From NCBI RefSeq assembly GCF_008831285.2, contig NC_045146.1, positions 6,274,972-6,338,971 on the forward strand: a stretch of 64,000 bases of DNA, in the 5' to 3' direction. This DNA comes from Nymphaea colorata. Its lineage: Eukaryota; Streptophyta; Magnoliopsida; Nymphaeales; Nymphaeaceae. The notes beneath the pieces are model-generated. The model did no database searches. It was not told the DNA's origin and saw only the letters and a list, made by a program, of their open reading frames with translations. Positions 10,601 through 23,411 of this stretch are shown here, piece after piece (position 1 is the stretch's first letter; each line of letters starts with the position of its first letter). The translations under genes were made by a program, and so were the position numbers.

Positions 10601-12459
10601 TATAGGGTCCCCCTCCTTTTTATTCAAAACAAATTAATAAATAGAAACCATCAACAACTAACATCAATTCCGCACTGAAGCCTAAACAGTCAGACCATGC
10701 AAGCAAGAATAGCATTGAGGGACACCTTAAAATTTTAAACTATTCATACTAGCTGAGCTACAAGCCAATTGAAAAATGTTTACAAAAGGATTACAGTACA
10801 AAAAATGTGCTTAGCAAAACTGCTTGTCTCTGATGCCCCTTAACCATTATGGGAATATCTTCGAATAAGGCATCTCAGCATTCTTCTCCATTGCAAAGTT
10901 CACAACTCAAACACACTTTGCCTCCTTGTAGCTGATTAAGGCTGCTTAGATAGATCATGATAACTTCAGCATCCAACCTGTATTGGCTTTCAATCAATCT
11001 TTTACTACCCCTCCTTGTCGCTCATTTCCTTTGATTACAAAACCAACTGATTAAGATGCATTGTAATCCAAACAAACCATCTGCACAATCCTATAGTAGA
11101 TTTTGAAGGACAGCTATGGGTTTGGCAAAATGTAGGTGTTAAACCATAAGCCTAGCACCCTTTGTATATCTCGATGATCTCTTCTGAGCACATAAAATGT
11201 TTTTTAAGTCATTCCAAACCCTGAAAGGATCATTACTTCCATAGTATTTCCTTCAGCATGAGTGCATAGGTTTGTTTTTAATTTCCTAGATGTTCCAAAC
11301 TATCATTGGAAACAGCATTCTTCACCCACCTTTAATCCATTTTTCTCTAATTCTTCTTTGAGACCACCATAATATCAGTTCTTAATTGTTCAGATACGGA
11401 CTATGGCACATTTTAAATCTGTGCATTAAAGCTTGCCATATTTTAGCTCATTGCATTCCCACATAACATGGAAATTAGATTCTAAATTTTTCTTACACAA
11501 ATAGCATCTGCTAGCTGGAGAAATTCTAACTCTTTGGAGACAATCTTGAGTATATAAATGACCCTCAGGTGCCAAATAAAGTACCCATTTGGCTTTTATA
11601 GGAGCTTCATTCTTCCATATTCAAATACACCATGGCTCCACAGGTTTCTTTACCTACACTGGATTATAAATCTCAACTGTTGTAATTTTATGATTATCCA
11701 TAGAATCCCACATCAATTTGTCTAGGCCAAACATTAACACCATGCTCTCAAAGACATGATTAAGCTGAGAATTTTTCAATTTATCCCTCAATGGATGAAA
11801 AAGACATCTGATAGACAAGCATAAGTGTCAAACAAAGACTTCCCCTATTGAAGAAATTTTCTCCCCACCAGGTATGCCACTATTCCCCAACCCCCATTGT
11901 CCCCCCATGGTCAAATATGCTTCCCATCTCCCAATTTCCATCAAAAGAGGTGCCCACTTTATTCCATCCTCATATAATATTCTTCCAAAACGATGAATCA
12001 GAGCCCTTCCTTTTGTAACTCTACAAACTATCATTAGTTAAATATTTCATTCTCGCAAATCTTTTCCATATTGAATAAAAGGTCCAGCCCTTCAACACAT
12101 TAAAAATCATATTGGCCTTGTTTAAAACTGATAGGTTCTTCAACTCAATACCATCTTCCACAACTAGGTCACATGACTTGCCCCACTCTATTAGATGAGT
12201 TGGCATTGCTCCTCATTATCACCCCATAGAAACCTATTACAATCTCTTTCAATTTCAACAAATACTGATGGTGGAAGCTTAAAACATAATAACTAATAAT
12301 TGACTACTTATCTAACAACATTTCTTATCAAACAAATTCAACCAAACCTCTTTTTCACTTTCCCTTAAAGCTCTACCGAAAGGTTGCTTGAAAAAAGGGG
12401 GGCGGCCCAAAGGACTTCTATGATAAAGAAGAATTTTTCCACCCAAGAACATTAATCAT

Positions 12460-12642
12460 CTAGGCAACTTCCTCTATTCGGGTATGAAAGGGTATAAAGT
12501 AGGACTTATATGAATTAATTTTTAAACCTGCATCATCTTCAAGCTCCTGAAACACTCCTTTAACACCTACTATAGATTTTTGATATGCCTTGCAGCATAT
12601 AATCATATCATTTGCAAAAAAAGCACCTAGAGTCACACACAC
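12460..12642 (-). pseudogene. LINE reverse transcriptase, catalytic FADD region, mutated
   Basis: The block FFANDMIICCKA, then LEDDAGLKINSYKS, matches the L1 reverse transcriptase region usually reading LLFADDMIIF.KA and ...SGLKIN..KS. Here the catalytic FADD box is FAND (12,607-12,618): the first of the two catalytic aspartates is replaced by asparagine, so this copy could not polymerise DNA even if expressed. Confidence 0.8.
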
Positions 12643-13122
12643 ACAGATCCTTTAAACCATGGCATGGAAATGGATCTGAACGCTACTTCTCATTTCTCAT
12701 TTTAGCACACTACTTCCCATTTTAGCATGCAAGCTAGAATTTCAACCACAATTATGAACAAGTAGGGGGATAAAGGATTCCCTTGTCTAATTGCCCTCAA
12801 CTCTAAAAATTACTACCTTCCCTACCATTTAAAATCAGATTAAAAGAGGTTGTCCGAACATAATCCACTTCTATTTAAAGCCCAGCTGAAATAATGAATA
12901 CTCTAAGAAATTTCAGTCTACTCTATTATACACTTTTGAGATATCAAGTTTAATAAGAATGGTTTTATCCTTGCTGGCTTCTAGACTGTTAATTAATTTA
13001 TGCCCAAGAAGCACTTGATCTTGAGTTACTTGAGTAGGAACAAAAGCCCCTCTTCTAAACCAATCACTTCACTAGAACATTCTTCTTTTTGTTTACCATT
13101 ATCTTGGTAATAGCTTTTTCAA

Positions 13123-13395
13123 TCACATTGCATAAAAGATGAGCCTAAAATCACATATGTTTTCAACCCCTTGCTTCTTAAGTATTAAAACCAGATGGGT
13201 TTTATTAGCACTTTTAACCTTTTTTTTGGTGTTCAAAAAAATTATAATAGACTTGAAGATGTCCTCGCCAAGTATGGGCCAAAATTGTTTATAAAATTCA
13301 ACCCCAAAACCATCCAGTCTAGGCCATTTTTCGTTGCTCATACTAAAAAAGGTTTTCCTAACTTCATCACTTAAAAGAAGCCTGATTAGATTCAA
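13123..13395 (-). pseudogene. LINE reverse transcriptase, N-terminal fingers region
   Basis: The stretch DEVRKTFFSMSNEKWPRLDG, then FGVEFYKQFWPILGEDIF and later LVLILKKQGVENICDFRLI, matches the L1 order EV..A.F.M...KAPGPDGF...F.K..W...G.DV, then L.LIPK......DFRPI. APGPDG is here WPRLDG. Together with 12,460-12,642 it places the RT domain of the minus-strand LINE. Confidence 0.8.
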
Positions 13396-15427
13396 ATTGT
13401 TCTAATCATACATAAGGGAACTTTCCAAAGGTGAACTCGTCCTCCCCACTTCTCCATTGTTACTACCAAAGAAATCAATGGAAAATGCTCTGCTTGCATT
13501 CGAAGATATCTTTTTGACATGCATATTTAGTACCATTTATCTCCATTACTGACAATCTGTCCTATTTTGATTTTCTCTTCACATGATCATGGAATAAATG
13601 TGTGTTTTGATCACCCTCAGTCAACCATTTTGATCAAGATTTTTGTTTCCACAAGTATCTTCCTTAAGAAGGCATATTTCCATTTCTTTACGCAACATAA
13701 TCTCATAATCAGCATTATAGACCGAGTGTATATTGACTTGATGTTGAACCACTTCCTTTTCCCTTATAATGGCATCAGTTTTCTTTGAGATTCTTCCACT
13801 ATCCTACATTGCTTGAGCATTCTTTACCCTATCCAGTTTCTTCAATGCCTTTATCATGGTACATCTCTTAACAAAAAAGTGTCCCATTCTCTTCTTATTT
13901 TTGTCCATGGTCATTTGTCACAAACTAGTATTTAAGAAAATATAAAAAACCTTTTCCATGAACACTGCCATTGACTTCAGCAAGAGTAAATATTAATGCA
14001 CTATGATCAGATGAGATCTTTGGAAGAACTTCAAGAGAGAATCCCATCGGCCACTTCTCTATTTTGATTTCACAAACACTAGTCAATCATACATTGAATA
14101 TTTTATTTTCTTCTTCTATTATTTGACCAGTTTAATGAGTAGGGAGCATCATTTATTACTCATAAATCACTACTTCACAAGCCATTTGCCAATGAGGACA
14201 CAAGGCATCAAAATAGATCTTGCAAAATTTCCTAGTTCCAAAAAAAATCTCTTCTCATAACCCTGTTTGAGGTCACAACCATATACACAAAAACTAAAAA
14301 TCGGTCTATATATTCGAGCATGATCCAAAAAGAACCAACAAACAAAGTTCTTACATTCAACATTATCATATTCCACCTGCTAGAATTCTTGCAAAAGGAA
14401 GTGTTTTATATATATTCGATATAAAGGCATAATCCTTATGTCTCCATTTTCACCTTTTCAAATTATATTCAAAAATCATAAATTACTAATAAAAAGTAAT
14501 TCTAAGTTCCAATCAGAGAGACTAGAAGCAAGATCCCACTGTGTTGATCCCCTTACTAGCCCTTGGGTATTTCAGTACCGAATTCTTCTCATTTGGATTT
14601 ACTAGAATTACTATTGAAAGCAATATTCATGACCCTGACATTGTTCCTCAAGTCCATCTCCAAATCCTTAGTCAGAATTGAACCCATGTCTTCAACAGCT
14701 TCCATTCTTCTTTTTTCTTTCAATTGAAACCTATGAAAGAATGTCCTTGTTTTTATTAATATTTTTCAGATGTTCCTGATTTTTCTTTTATTCTGCCTAT
14801 AATAAGGACTCATATATTTTATTTGTTTAGTCCTTCCATGGTAAACTTTCCTTCCAATTACTTCCTGAAACAAAATAGAAAGCTCCTTTTCACCTATCTT
14901 TTCCAAGGATTATTTTTCCAGATTCCATCCCTTACACGATTGAGGAAATCTTGATGGGGGGTTACTTTTTTTTTTCAAGAACTTCAGATCCATAAATGTT
15001 TTATTATGTCTGCTTGCAACTATTTGTTCCTTCATCATGTTCAATTTGAAAATAAAAAGGCTCTCAGACAGAACACAAATACCTTTTGATGTCCAACCCT
15101 TCTTTATCCTGTGCAGCAAGTTTCTCATGGACCTTAGGGAAAGATTCTTTTGAACAATCACCTGCTCTGGAGCCCTTGCCTGCATTTGATCATAATCTTT
15201 TGCTTTCATCTTCTCATCCCTATTTGCTTTGAGGCCTTCATTACATGGAACCCCATATCAATTTGAGACTTTCCTTTTTCTATGACCTTGGTTTTAGGGT
15301 TTTCTGAACCCCCCATTTGGATCTTCCCTTTACATTCAAGGGCCCATTTTCTGCAAGACCTTTTAATTACTTTCGCTTTAGACCATGAATAGGAGTCTCC
15401 TTTCGAAGATCCATGCTCTTTTGTCAT

Positions 15428-15707
15428 TTGCAAATTTACCTTATAGTGGGCACAAAACTTAATGTTTCGTTCATAAATGACTTCCAATCTCACAATCTCC
15501 TCATACCTTAATTCTACCTAGACCCTTGGCTTTCAAACAAAATTCAGTGGCACCTCCAGTAGAGCTTTGCAATGCAAGATGCAACATCGATTTGATTTGA
15601 ACATCAACATTCACCAAATTCCTTCCAATACCCACAGTTATTACATAGAAAATCTTTCTACTCCAAAGGATGAAAGGAAGATTTGAAACTCTTACCCTGA
15701 TCAGCAC
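15428..15707 (-). pseudogene. LINE ORF1 fragment (DUF4283-like plus broken zinc knuckle)
   Basis: VRVSNLPFILWSRKIF, then VGIGRNLVNVD, resembles the plant LINE ORF1 / DUF4283 pattern V.V.GLP...W......I...IG..L.VD. After a frame change, YERNIKFCAHYKVN stands where the CCHC nucleic-acid-binding knuckle begins (usually YE.LP.FC..C...GH); the second Cys is Tyr, so the knuckle is broken. The upstream side is cut by the TIR element at 15,713. Confidence 0.65.
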
Positions 15708-15712
15708 CTTAA

Positions 15713-16142
15713 GAGGTCGTTTGATTGCTGTCCATCGGGACAGGACATCCTGTCCATTACACTACTATCCTGTCTTCATGGACAATGATGTTTTTTGTCC
15801 ACCGTTTGATGATTTTAGGAACAAAACACTACGTTCTTCTTGTCTGGCGTTTGTTTCATGTGTGTCTGTTCTGTCTGTTCTGTTCGTCCTGTCTGACGTT
15901 TGTTTATCTATCCGTGTTGTCCGATGTTTGTGTCTTTCATGGTTAGTTCTATCTGGTGTTTGTTTATGTTCTGTTCGAACTGTTTGTTTATTCTGGTGTT
16001 CGAACAAACCACAACTGCATGTCTGCAGCTTTCTTGAGGGCAACTTCTATGGGGTGGCGAATCGTAGACTAAAAACATCTAGCATTTTTTTCCAAGAAAT
16101 ACTTCACAAATATGAGAGTTGACTGACTATTATGCACTTCTC

Positions 16143-16174
<32 letters not shown>

Positions 16175-16188
16175 GCGTGTGTGTGTGT

Positions 16189-16224
<36 letters not shown>

Positions 16225-16882
16225 ACAAGTTAGTTGTTGAAACAATAAGAAATTTTACCATGAAATAGGATGAAAAAAAGTCAATCGACTGCAGCTGTTA
16301 TATCAACAATGCTCAAACAACTAGGACATATATCCTCCAGCTTGCAGACCTTACTGAGTTGTATGTGCCAACTATTCAAACAGCCAAAACATAAGACCCA
16401 AAACAGCTTGTTTTTTCATTAATGAGGAAAGTTGACAAGCAAGCTAAAGCCAGTTTGCCATGTTCAACTGGAAGTGGTGCATTTAAGATTTTGGTAGTAG
16501 TGTTTTCTGACAATATCAAGGAGATGTATGAATAGTATATTATTCAATATTTGAAACCCTCCTTTTCTACAGAATGCCCTTGTCTACAAAGATCAATCTT
16601 TATAAATTTCAATGTTCGGCCATCCTTGTTCAGCCTACGACTTCACAAACATGGCTAGGAGTTTGATTTCATCATCTTGCAGCCTAGCTCCGAATGTACA
16701 CTGACCTCTTGATGTGCATTTCTCACCAAATCCCTCCAATGAAAAGCAACAGCCTTACTTAAATATCACACCCTAGAGAGAGAGAAATCTATAGAAGCAA
16801 ACAGTCAGTATAGTCACCAGCATTCTTCCCTTTCCATAGTATGTGATTTCATATATGCTCTCTTCAGTCGACAAACGACCTC
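15713..16882. mobile_element. PIF/Harbinger-like TIR element inside LINE ORF1 (1,170 bp)
   Basis: Left end GAGGTCGTTTG and reversed right end GAGGTCGTTTG are identical over 11 bases. TAA flanks both sides (15,710-15,712 and 16,883-16,885). Removing the element and one TAA rejoins the LINE ORF1 frame without a stop (DTL from one side, KVLIRV from the other), which supports the boundaries. The first 300 bases are clearly the same family as the left end of the larger element at 40,155: both have TTGCTGTCC, GGGACAGGACA, CACCGTTTGATGATTTTAGG and runs of CTGTC/CTGTT words. The right part differs. No transposase is visible. Confidence 0.75.
16143..16225. repeat. (GT)n followed by (GA)n microsatellite
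   Basis: A GTGTGT run with a few GC interruptions passes directly into a GAGAGA run. It lies inside the TIR element at 15,713-16,882. Confidence 0.9.
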
Positions 16883-17400
16883 TAAGAGTATCTTCCACAC
16901 ACATCGAATCTCTAGGAACCAACAACTCATAACTAGGATCCTTCCATAAGCACCTTTACCTAGACTTATCTACAACTCCTCCTCAAAACCTACCCTTACC
17001 AAGAATGTGCCTCTCCTAAGAATAAAAACTTAGGGTTTTAACCTCTTTCCATTGGTTCTTCAATCTATTGATGATAAAACTATAATCAATGCTTTCATGT
17101 ACAAATTTCCTACAAAACAGCCTATCGTCATCCATTGGAATGGTAATTTTCTCTTAGAGTTCCTCCAATAAGAACCTAATACATGGTCGTCCTTCCACAA
17201 ACTCCACCGACAACGGATTTTGAATCATCTCTTCCTCCACATGGTCTTCTTGGAACAGTCTTCACAATAGGAGATTTACCAGGTTGCTGAAGCACATCAT
17301 TGTTATCATGACTCTACCATGATTTCCTAACCTTTGAGCTCTCTCCTATCTCCATTAGAGGATTCTTATTTACTTGGTTTGGTGGATGTTTCTAATGTTG

Positions 17401-20300
17401 TTCAATATTATTAAATTGGTAATTTTTTTAGTTCGCCTTGCATATGAGCTTGCAAGTGTTTAAGTGAATAAGCCAAAACTCTCATAGTGTCAAAGAACTT
17501 CACTCTAGCTTTTATATCACTCTAGCTTTTATATATATGAGAACTCAGTTAAACTGGTTCTCATCTTTTTTATTCAAATCTTCCCTTTCTATAAAACCCT
17601 ACAAAGAGATAAAAATAACTTGATCATTCAATATTATTATGACTATATATGGACACTCTTAGTTGGATTTTCTTGCCATTAGGATCTTACAAATAGAAGA
17701 GTATTTGTTTGTTTATGTCCTTCATAGCACATCTTAGATACTTATGGAAGCAAAAATGGTAAGACAAGAAAACTACTCTTGAAATGTTTTCCAACAAAAT
17801 TAACTACATAGTTGTATTGTTCTATTTGTTATTGAAACTTTATGATTAAACTATACTACAATATCAACTATTATTGGTAGGGAATATGATATAACATGTA
17901 AATATGATCTTTAAAACATACTTTGTTTGTGGGGTTCAAGGGTCAAGGACCTTGGATAAGTACTGGCCCCAAGCCTAAGCTCTCTCCTGGCAAGTAAGAG
18001 GTCTAGAAGCTGAACGCTAACCCCTTCGCAAATCTTTGCTTTAAAGGTGTGCCCCCTATCTCCATAGAAATCAACCAAGATTTGCTTTCTCTAGACGTGA
18101 TAACCCTCATGGGACTTGTGGAGCATTTCCCTCATGTCACTGACCAAGGATCCCAAAGGACTCAACAGACTAGCCTTAATGATAGAAATTCGAGCAGGTG
18201 CTTACTTAACGTTTAGCTGACACTTACATGCTCGCAGAGTGTCTTAGGGATATCAATAATGGTTCCTTGCTTGACTTAGATCATCAGGAGGTCTGAGGTC
18301 AGAAGAAGAGAACCAACTCCCTGGTTGATGGTGACACCATGGAACTCATCAAATGATCTCATTCCAGCCCCTTAAAGGAAGAGGGGGTGGAATGTGTTTG
18401 TTGGTCAATGAATTTGGTATCATGAAATATACAAGGGCAGCCCATTAGAGATGCCTAAAGACAACTTCCTTTGTTTTTCCAAGAGAAAAACCCAAGTTCT
18501 TTTTTTTTTCTCTTTGATCCCTAAATTTCACATGAGAGGAACCCTTCTAATGACATATATGCCCTTTGTCATCAATTATCGTTTCTTAGACATCATTGCT
18601 CAAATAATGTCTCAGTGCAGTCATGGAAGGATCTCTGTATTCATTATTGATGTGAATTGAAGTTGAATTATTATCTAATGAATAGTCAATTGCATCAAGA
18701 CAGATTCCTTGTGGTGTGCATTTACCTTTCCCTCAAATCCCTCACCTCCTAGCATCTTTGGACCCTGTCATCCATTCTACAACCCCTCCATGGACCAATG
18801 CCACTAATGTAAAACTAACCCATGATTAGTGTGCAAGATAAAACCAGCCAAGCCCCCAACCTTGCGTTGTTTAGATGCTTCTATTCATTGCATGCACAGT
18901 GTCATCTTCAATTGATAGAAGGTGTCAACCACATGTTCACTTGATGCAATAACAAAAACGGAGACTGTGTATAAGCAAGCTAGACTTTGCTATTATTATT
19001 TATTCATGGAGTGAAGCCTAAGTACCTCTATGTCCCCCCAAGTGCAACCTCAAACACCATCATATAATTCACTCGTATGTTTACTATCAATTTGCATTTT
19101 ACAACAACATTTTGTGGAGTGTCTTTCTAGTACTTCAATTGATAGACCAAATAGTGAGAGTGTAGAGAGGTAGTCACCAAGGCCTAGCGCTACGTGTTTC
19201 ATGATGCCTCTAATCATGGTGATTTCTAGAATGGAATTCTTAAGGTGACTACTCTCCAATTGTAACAGGCAAGCATTAGGGGATCTTAACTTTGTATCCA
19301 GTACATTGAAAAGAAATTACATCAGCATCAAAAAGTGAAAGGGGAAGGCAAACTGGCTAGTGATCAGGAGCTCATGTTGCATGAGCCTATGGGCTTCACT
19401 GGAGCGGGAGGAGAGCATGTGGGCATTATTGAGCAAGGTTGAATTGGCTCCACAAAAACACTACTTCTTTCCATATGCTTGCAAATAAATCCCTCCCATG
19501 ATAGCATCATTCATTCAAGAAAATGAAAAATAAAATGTACAAGGGAAACCCATTCGTTGTTGGACATTCCCTGGAAGTAGGAGAGAGCTTGGACGGCTTC
19601 CTAAAACCAATGATACTAAACAAGAATCCAAAGAGAATTCAAGTTTAGCAAAATTAGTAGTAGCCGAAAATCTTCTAACCTTTGAGGCAAGAGCCCAAGA
19701 GAAGGGCCTAAGCTTAGCAAAATTGGTGAAAGGAAAGGAAAGAGAAAGACCACTTTGCTATGGATGGCTGCTGCTTGCTTCTTCTTCTTCTTCTTCTTCT
19801 TCTTCTTCTTGGTTGTGATGGTGAAGGGAGAACAAAGGAGACGGAGAGCACTTAGCAAAAAAAACGTCCCTCTCTAATGTGCTTAGAGGGGGTTTATATA
19901 AACATTTCAGGCCCTTTATGCTTGTGTGTCAAGAAATGTATGGGCTGAGTTGAGTAAAAAACAGCGTTCATTGGGTGCATGCCTCTATTCAAGACATGCA
20001 GTCAATAAAATTTAAAAAAAGTTTATTCTATTGGCTGCATGCAATAGAGTTTATGTTTTGTTTTAAAAATAACTTTTTTTAATCAGAAAGAGAGAGACCT
20101 GCACACCTTACTTATTTCTCTCTTAAAAAAAAACATCCCAAGCCCACCTCCCCCCAACTCTTCTTGGGGAACATTCTTTTGAACTAGCAAGTTGGGGCTG
20201 GTCTAACCAAGTGATGTGGCTGCGATATCATCCAGCCCCATTGCTTGACCAATACTAGAAAGTCTTCTCTGTATCGCATTTTTGCAAGAATACCCTTTGA
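17401..20300. other. Gene-free stretch with a (CTT)n microsatellite
   Basis: No protein or element family is recognised. A CTT/TTC run of about 30 bases lies at about 19,778-19,810; the lysine-rich minus-strand frame over it is a by-product. A short tandem pair (CTCTAGCTTTTATAT) occurs at about 17,508-17,535. Base composition is somewhat richer in GC at 17,930-18,400 than on either side, which may mark an unrecognised old insertion. Confidence 0.4.
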
Positions 20301-20904
20301 CTTTGACTTCAAACAATCTCTCTCTTGAGTGTGTTCTGTTTGACTTGACCTCATTGGGGTTTGACCTAGTGATCAAATTTTAAATTATATTGAATTATAG
20401 ATTTTACCGTATATAATTCAATAATCAAACTCAACTTACACGGACTTTAAAAGTCATTGTGTTAAATTAAATTGGAAAGGATTTTTTTTGTCAAAAATTT
20501 GATTGAAAATGGGGTTGACTTGATCAAAACCCTCAAATCTACATTGCTCAATTACATACTAGACTTAGACAATTTACGAGTTCAATTACATAATTGATTT
20601 GTATAAAACCCTAATTTAGAATTTTATTGATTGAATTGGACTGAGAATGGCAATTTTGTTCCAAAGTTGAATTGAATGTATGGTTTGACCATTGTCGACG
20701 TCCCATTTATGTTTTGACTTCAGCAAATTTGACAAGTCTGATAGCATTTGATACTGAGAAAACATTTAATTGTGTTTTAATTCAGTTAAATTTTGAGCGA
20801 GCTTCAACTGAGCTTAGTCAAGGCATTGTTGGTTCAGTAAGGATGAATTATGTCCTATGACTGGATTGGTCAACAGGTACAAACCTGACCTATTTGACTG
20901 GGAT

Positions 20905-21065
20905 GACTCAGCCTAGTAGTTGGGGCGCCACATCTCAGTGAGCCTGGTTCAAATCCACTTGCAGTTAAGTGAGTTTGAGACAAGCCCATTATGACGTGTA
21001 AACGGGGTCAATGCATGTTGGGCTCTGTCTTCTCCTCTTGATTATTCAAATCTGCCCCTTTTTCA
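20905..21065 (+). mobile_element. tRNA-derived SINE candidate
   Basis: A box A-like TAGTAGTTGG at about 20,914-20,923 and a box B-like GGTTCAAATCC at 20,945-20,955 are about 32 bases apart, the spacing of an RNA polymerase III internal promoter in tRNA genes. The text cannot be folded into a full tRNA, so this is read as a SINE head rather than a tRNA gene. The tail is probably the T-rich stretch near 21,058-21,065, but no target duplication is found, so the ends are estimates. Confidence 0.5.
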
Positions 21066-21905
21066 TGTTAAATTTGCTTTCTTTTTTAGATTTTTCAATT
21101 ATTTTAAACTTGTAGGTGAAAGGAACACTTTTTTAATTGATTTTAATGAAAGAGGTAGGGACGCCCCACCTTGGGTGGGCCCTTGCCCATGCAGGCCAGC
21201 TGAGGCCTACATGTGAGCTCCACTTAGGGTTTGAATTCGGATTTCAAATGACAATTGTAATTGGATTTGGGTTAAAACCCTAATTTAGATCCAATATTAC
21301 ATACTGGGTTTGGACGTTGACTTTAATCCTGCATTGGGATCTACGCCACAGATTAAATTCATGATTTGAACTCAAATTGAGTTTGTTGTTCAAAATTCAC
21401 TTTGAAATTGATATTTTTCATGATCATTTTTGTGAAATTCTCTTGCAAAATTTGGAATCCCCTTTAGCGACTAAATGGAAAATTTTGGGATGTTAACAAG
21501 GTCGACCTGCTAAGAACAAATTCTTGCTCTAGGTAGTTTTGATAGTGTCGGTAAGGGCCCACAAAAATTAGACCCATCTGCTACAACTTCTTCAAAGATC
21601 TCTTGAGCTGCGGTAGTGTCTAGAGGCCTCACCCTTGAGCTGGTCAAAGGGTTGGTGGTTTCCTCTGCTTACAATTTGAGATTGTTCATACCGTCTCAGT
21701 AGAGGAAGACCATAAGTTGGTAGTAGGGTAGAACATTCATATTACCCTTTGACAGAAATGGAACTTAAGAAGGAATTATTTTGATTCAACCATTTATGCT
21801 ACTTTAACTTAACCATATATTTCAGATATTAATTAATAAATTAATCACGTAATATATCCCCGGCAATGAATCTTCCTAGCATTTGTTATTCTGGCGCAAA
21901 TCTAA
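21066..21905. other. Gene-free stretch
   Basis: TTGAATTGGA-like words repeat here and at 20,390-20,650, which suggests old repeat DNA, but no family can be named. A GC-rich patch with CCCACCTTGGGTGGGC (imperfect palindrome) lies at about 21,164-21,181. Confidence 0.35.
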
Positions 21906-21906
21906 G

Positions 21907-22041
21907 GGAGAATCTCCATGAAAGGAACATTAATGATTCATATAGATCACTTAATGGTACATGTCCCAAATAAATCCAAGGAGTAACTAATAATCCTGTT
22001 ATACAGAAAAAAGTAGCTATCATGCCTTTTTCTGACGAATT
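21907..22041 (-). pseudogene. ccsA: Nuclear copy of a plastid ccsA fragment
   Basis: Minus-strand translation reads [18 protein letters not shown], a break of one residue, then [20 protein letters not shown]. This is near-identical to plastid CcsA, the membrane protein that attaches heme to c-type cytochromes, from its N-terminal region. Only about 45 residues are present. Similarity ends abruptly on both sides: into unrelated sequence at about 21,907 and into LINE reverse transcriptase at about 22,041. The high match with no stop implies a fairly recent transfer. A route through mitochondrial DNA is possible and cannot be told apart here. Confidence 0.85.
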
Positions 22042-23411
22042 CTTTATTGATGGAGACATTGCTTCTAGGCCAGATGGATTCCTAGCATCATTTTTCCAAC
22101 AGCACTGGAATGTGAAGGGGATGGAATTAATTATTTCTGTGAGAAGTTGCTCAAGATTAGGAGATTGGCGAAGAAGGTGAAAAGAACCCTCATTATGGTG
22201 ATCCCCAAAAAGGGGGTTGTAGAATTCATTACTATAGCCCACATCCTTATGCAACTCTTAATACAAGATCATACTCCGAATTCATCTCAACCGCATGAAG
22301 GAGTCCCTCAAAAAGAAAAAATTATTACCCCCAACCAAGTAGCCTTTCTCTCAAGGAGGTTTGCCAAAACAGTGTTATTCTAGTTCACGAGTCTATACAC
22401 TCGCCCCCACTTGTCTGAAGCTAGATATCTCCAAAGCCCATCAACGAGAGAATCTTGTGTAACTCCTTGCTTCACCTAGGCTTTGGTCGATGATAGCTAG
22501 ATAGAATCTTTACATGCATTAGTACGACAATGGCAATCTCGGTTAGACACCTGAAATGCAATCATAAACAGGGAGAGCCTCTTTCTTTTTACCTATTCCT
22601 TACAATTATGTAGATCCTTTCGACCACTGTTTGGTTCAAAATCCAAATTGGGCACCTCATGATCACTTTCTTATCCTACTAGCAGCTGGATGTCCTAGGA
22701 TCCTCTCCTTTTGCTGACGAACTCATGGTCCTCTCCAAGATTGACCAGTAGTTAACACCAATGATCCACGATTCCCATGAGGCTTTTTGGGTGCTGCGCT
22801 TGGGAAGTGGGTGCAGCCTAGAAGAATTTATTGCTCTCATATTTAATGCAGATCACAATCGTACTTTTAATAGGCAGATTAGGCAATTACCGCTTACTTA
22901 GGCTACCCTACTTGCTGGGAAGCTCAGTGGTGGTTGGTGTAATAGCTCGCCAAACATTTGGCATGTTGGAAGGCTAGGATGTTGGTAACAGTACACGAGG
23001 GATGTATCTGATTAGCTATGCCTTCCATAACATCACTGACTACTAGTGTTCACTTTTACTTACCAAGGGAATGTAAGGAGGAAGGAGAGGTAGATCGAGT
23101 TGGGGCTACCGTCTTATTTTTGGAGCTTCCTTTGTCAGCCTATTGTAGAAGGTAGCAAGGGGTTCAGAGGATTAGAAGCACGGTGTAAGGCATGATGCGG
23201 GAACTTGGCATTGAGGATCTGGCGTAGGGATTCTCCATGGGAAAAGATGATCTATGGTAAATACCTTCATTTTCATAGTTTATGCACCTTAAGGGCCACG
23301 GCTCACTGCTCACGATTTTTCAGTAGAATAATGAGCATGTGCAAAGCCGCTTGCAACATCAATCAATGGTATATAGGTGAAGGCAGAATTCGGTTTTGGG
23401 TGGATGGGTGC

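Larger units (their letters stand above)
10605..17400 (-). mobile_element. Decayed L1-type LINE, nearly full length, split by a TIR element
   Basis: Minus-strand remains appear in LINE order, from right to left. ORF1 start (MEIGESSK near 17,356) and an ORF1 N-terminal part at about 16,886-17,300. The insertion at 15,713-16,882. An ORF1 block VLIRVRVSNLPFILWS and a broken zinc knuckle FCAHYK at about 15,430-15,707. A weak endonuclease stretch at 14,170-14,376. Reverse transcriptase at 12,460-13,395. C-terminal EDGIELKNLSVLNKA near 12,150 and a CYLCKK....H.....C zinc-type motif near 11,440-11,515. Without the insertion the element is about 5.6 kb, normal for plant L1 elements. The 3' boundary is approximate and no poly(A) was located. 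It has many stops and is inactive. Confidence 0.75.

Noticed and set aside
20914-20955. tRNA gene at the box A/box B pair
   Set aside because: No acceptor stem, anticodon arm or CCA-side pairing can be drawn. It is better explained as a SINE head.
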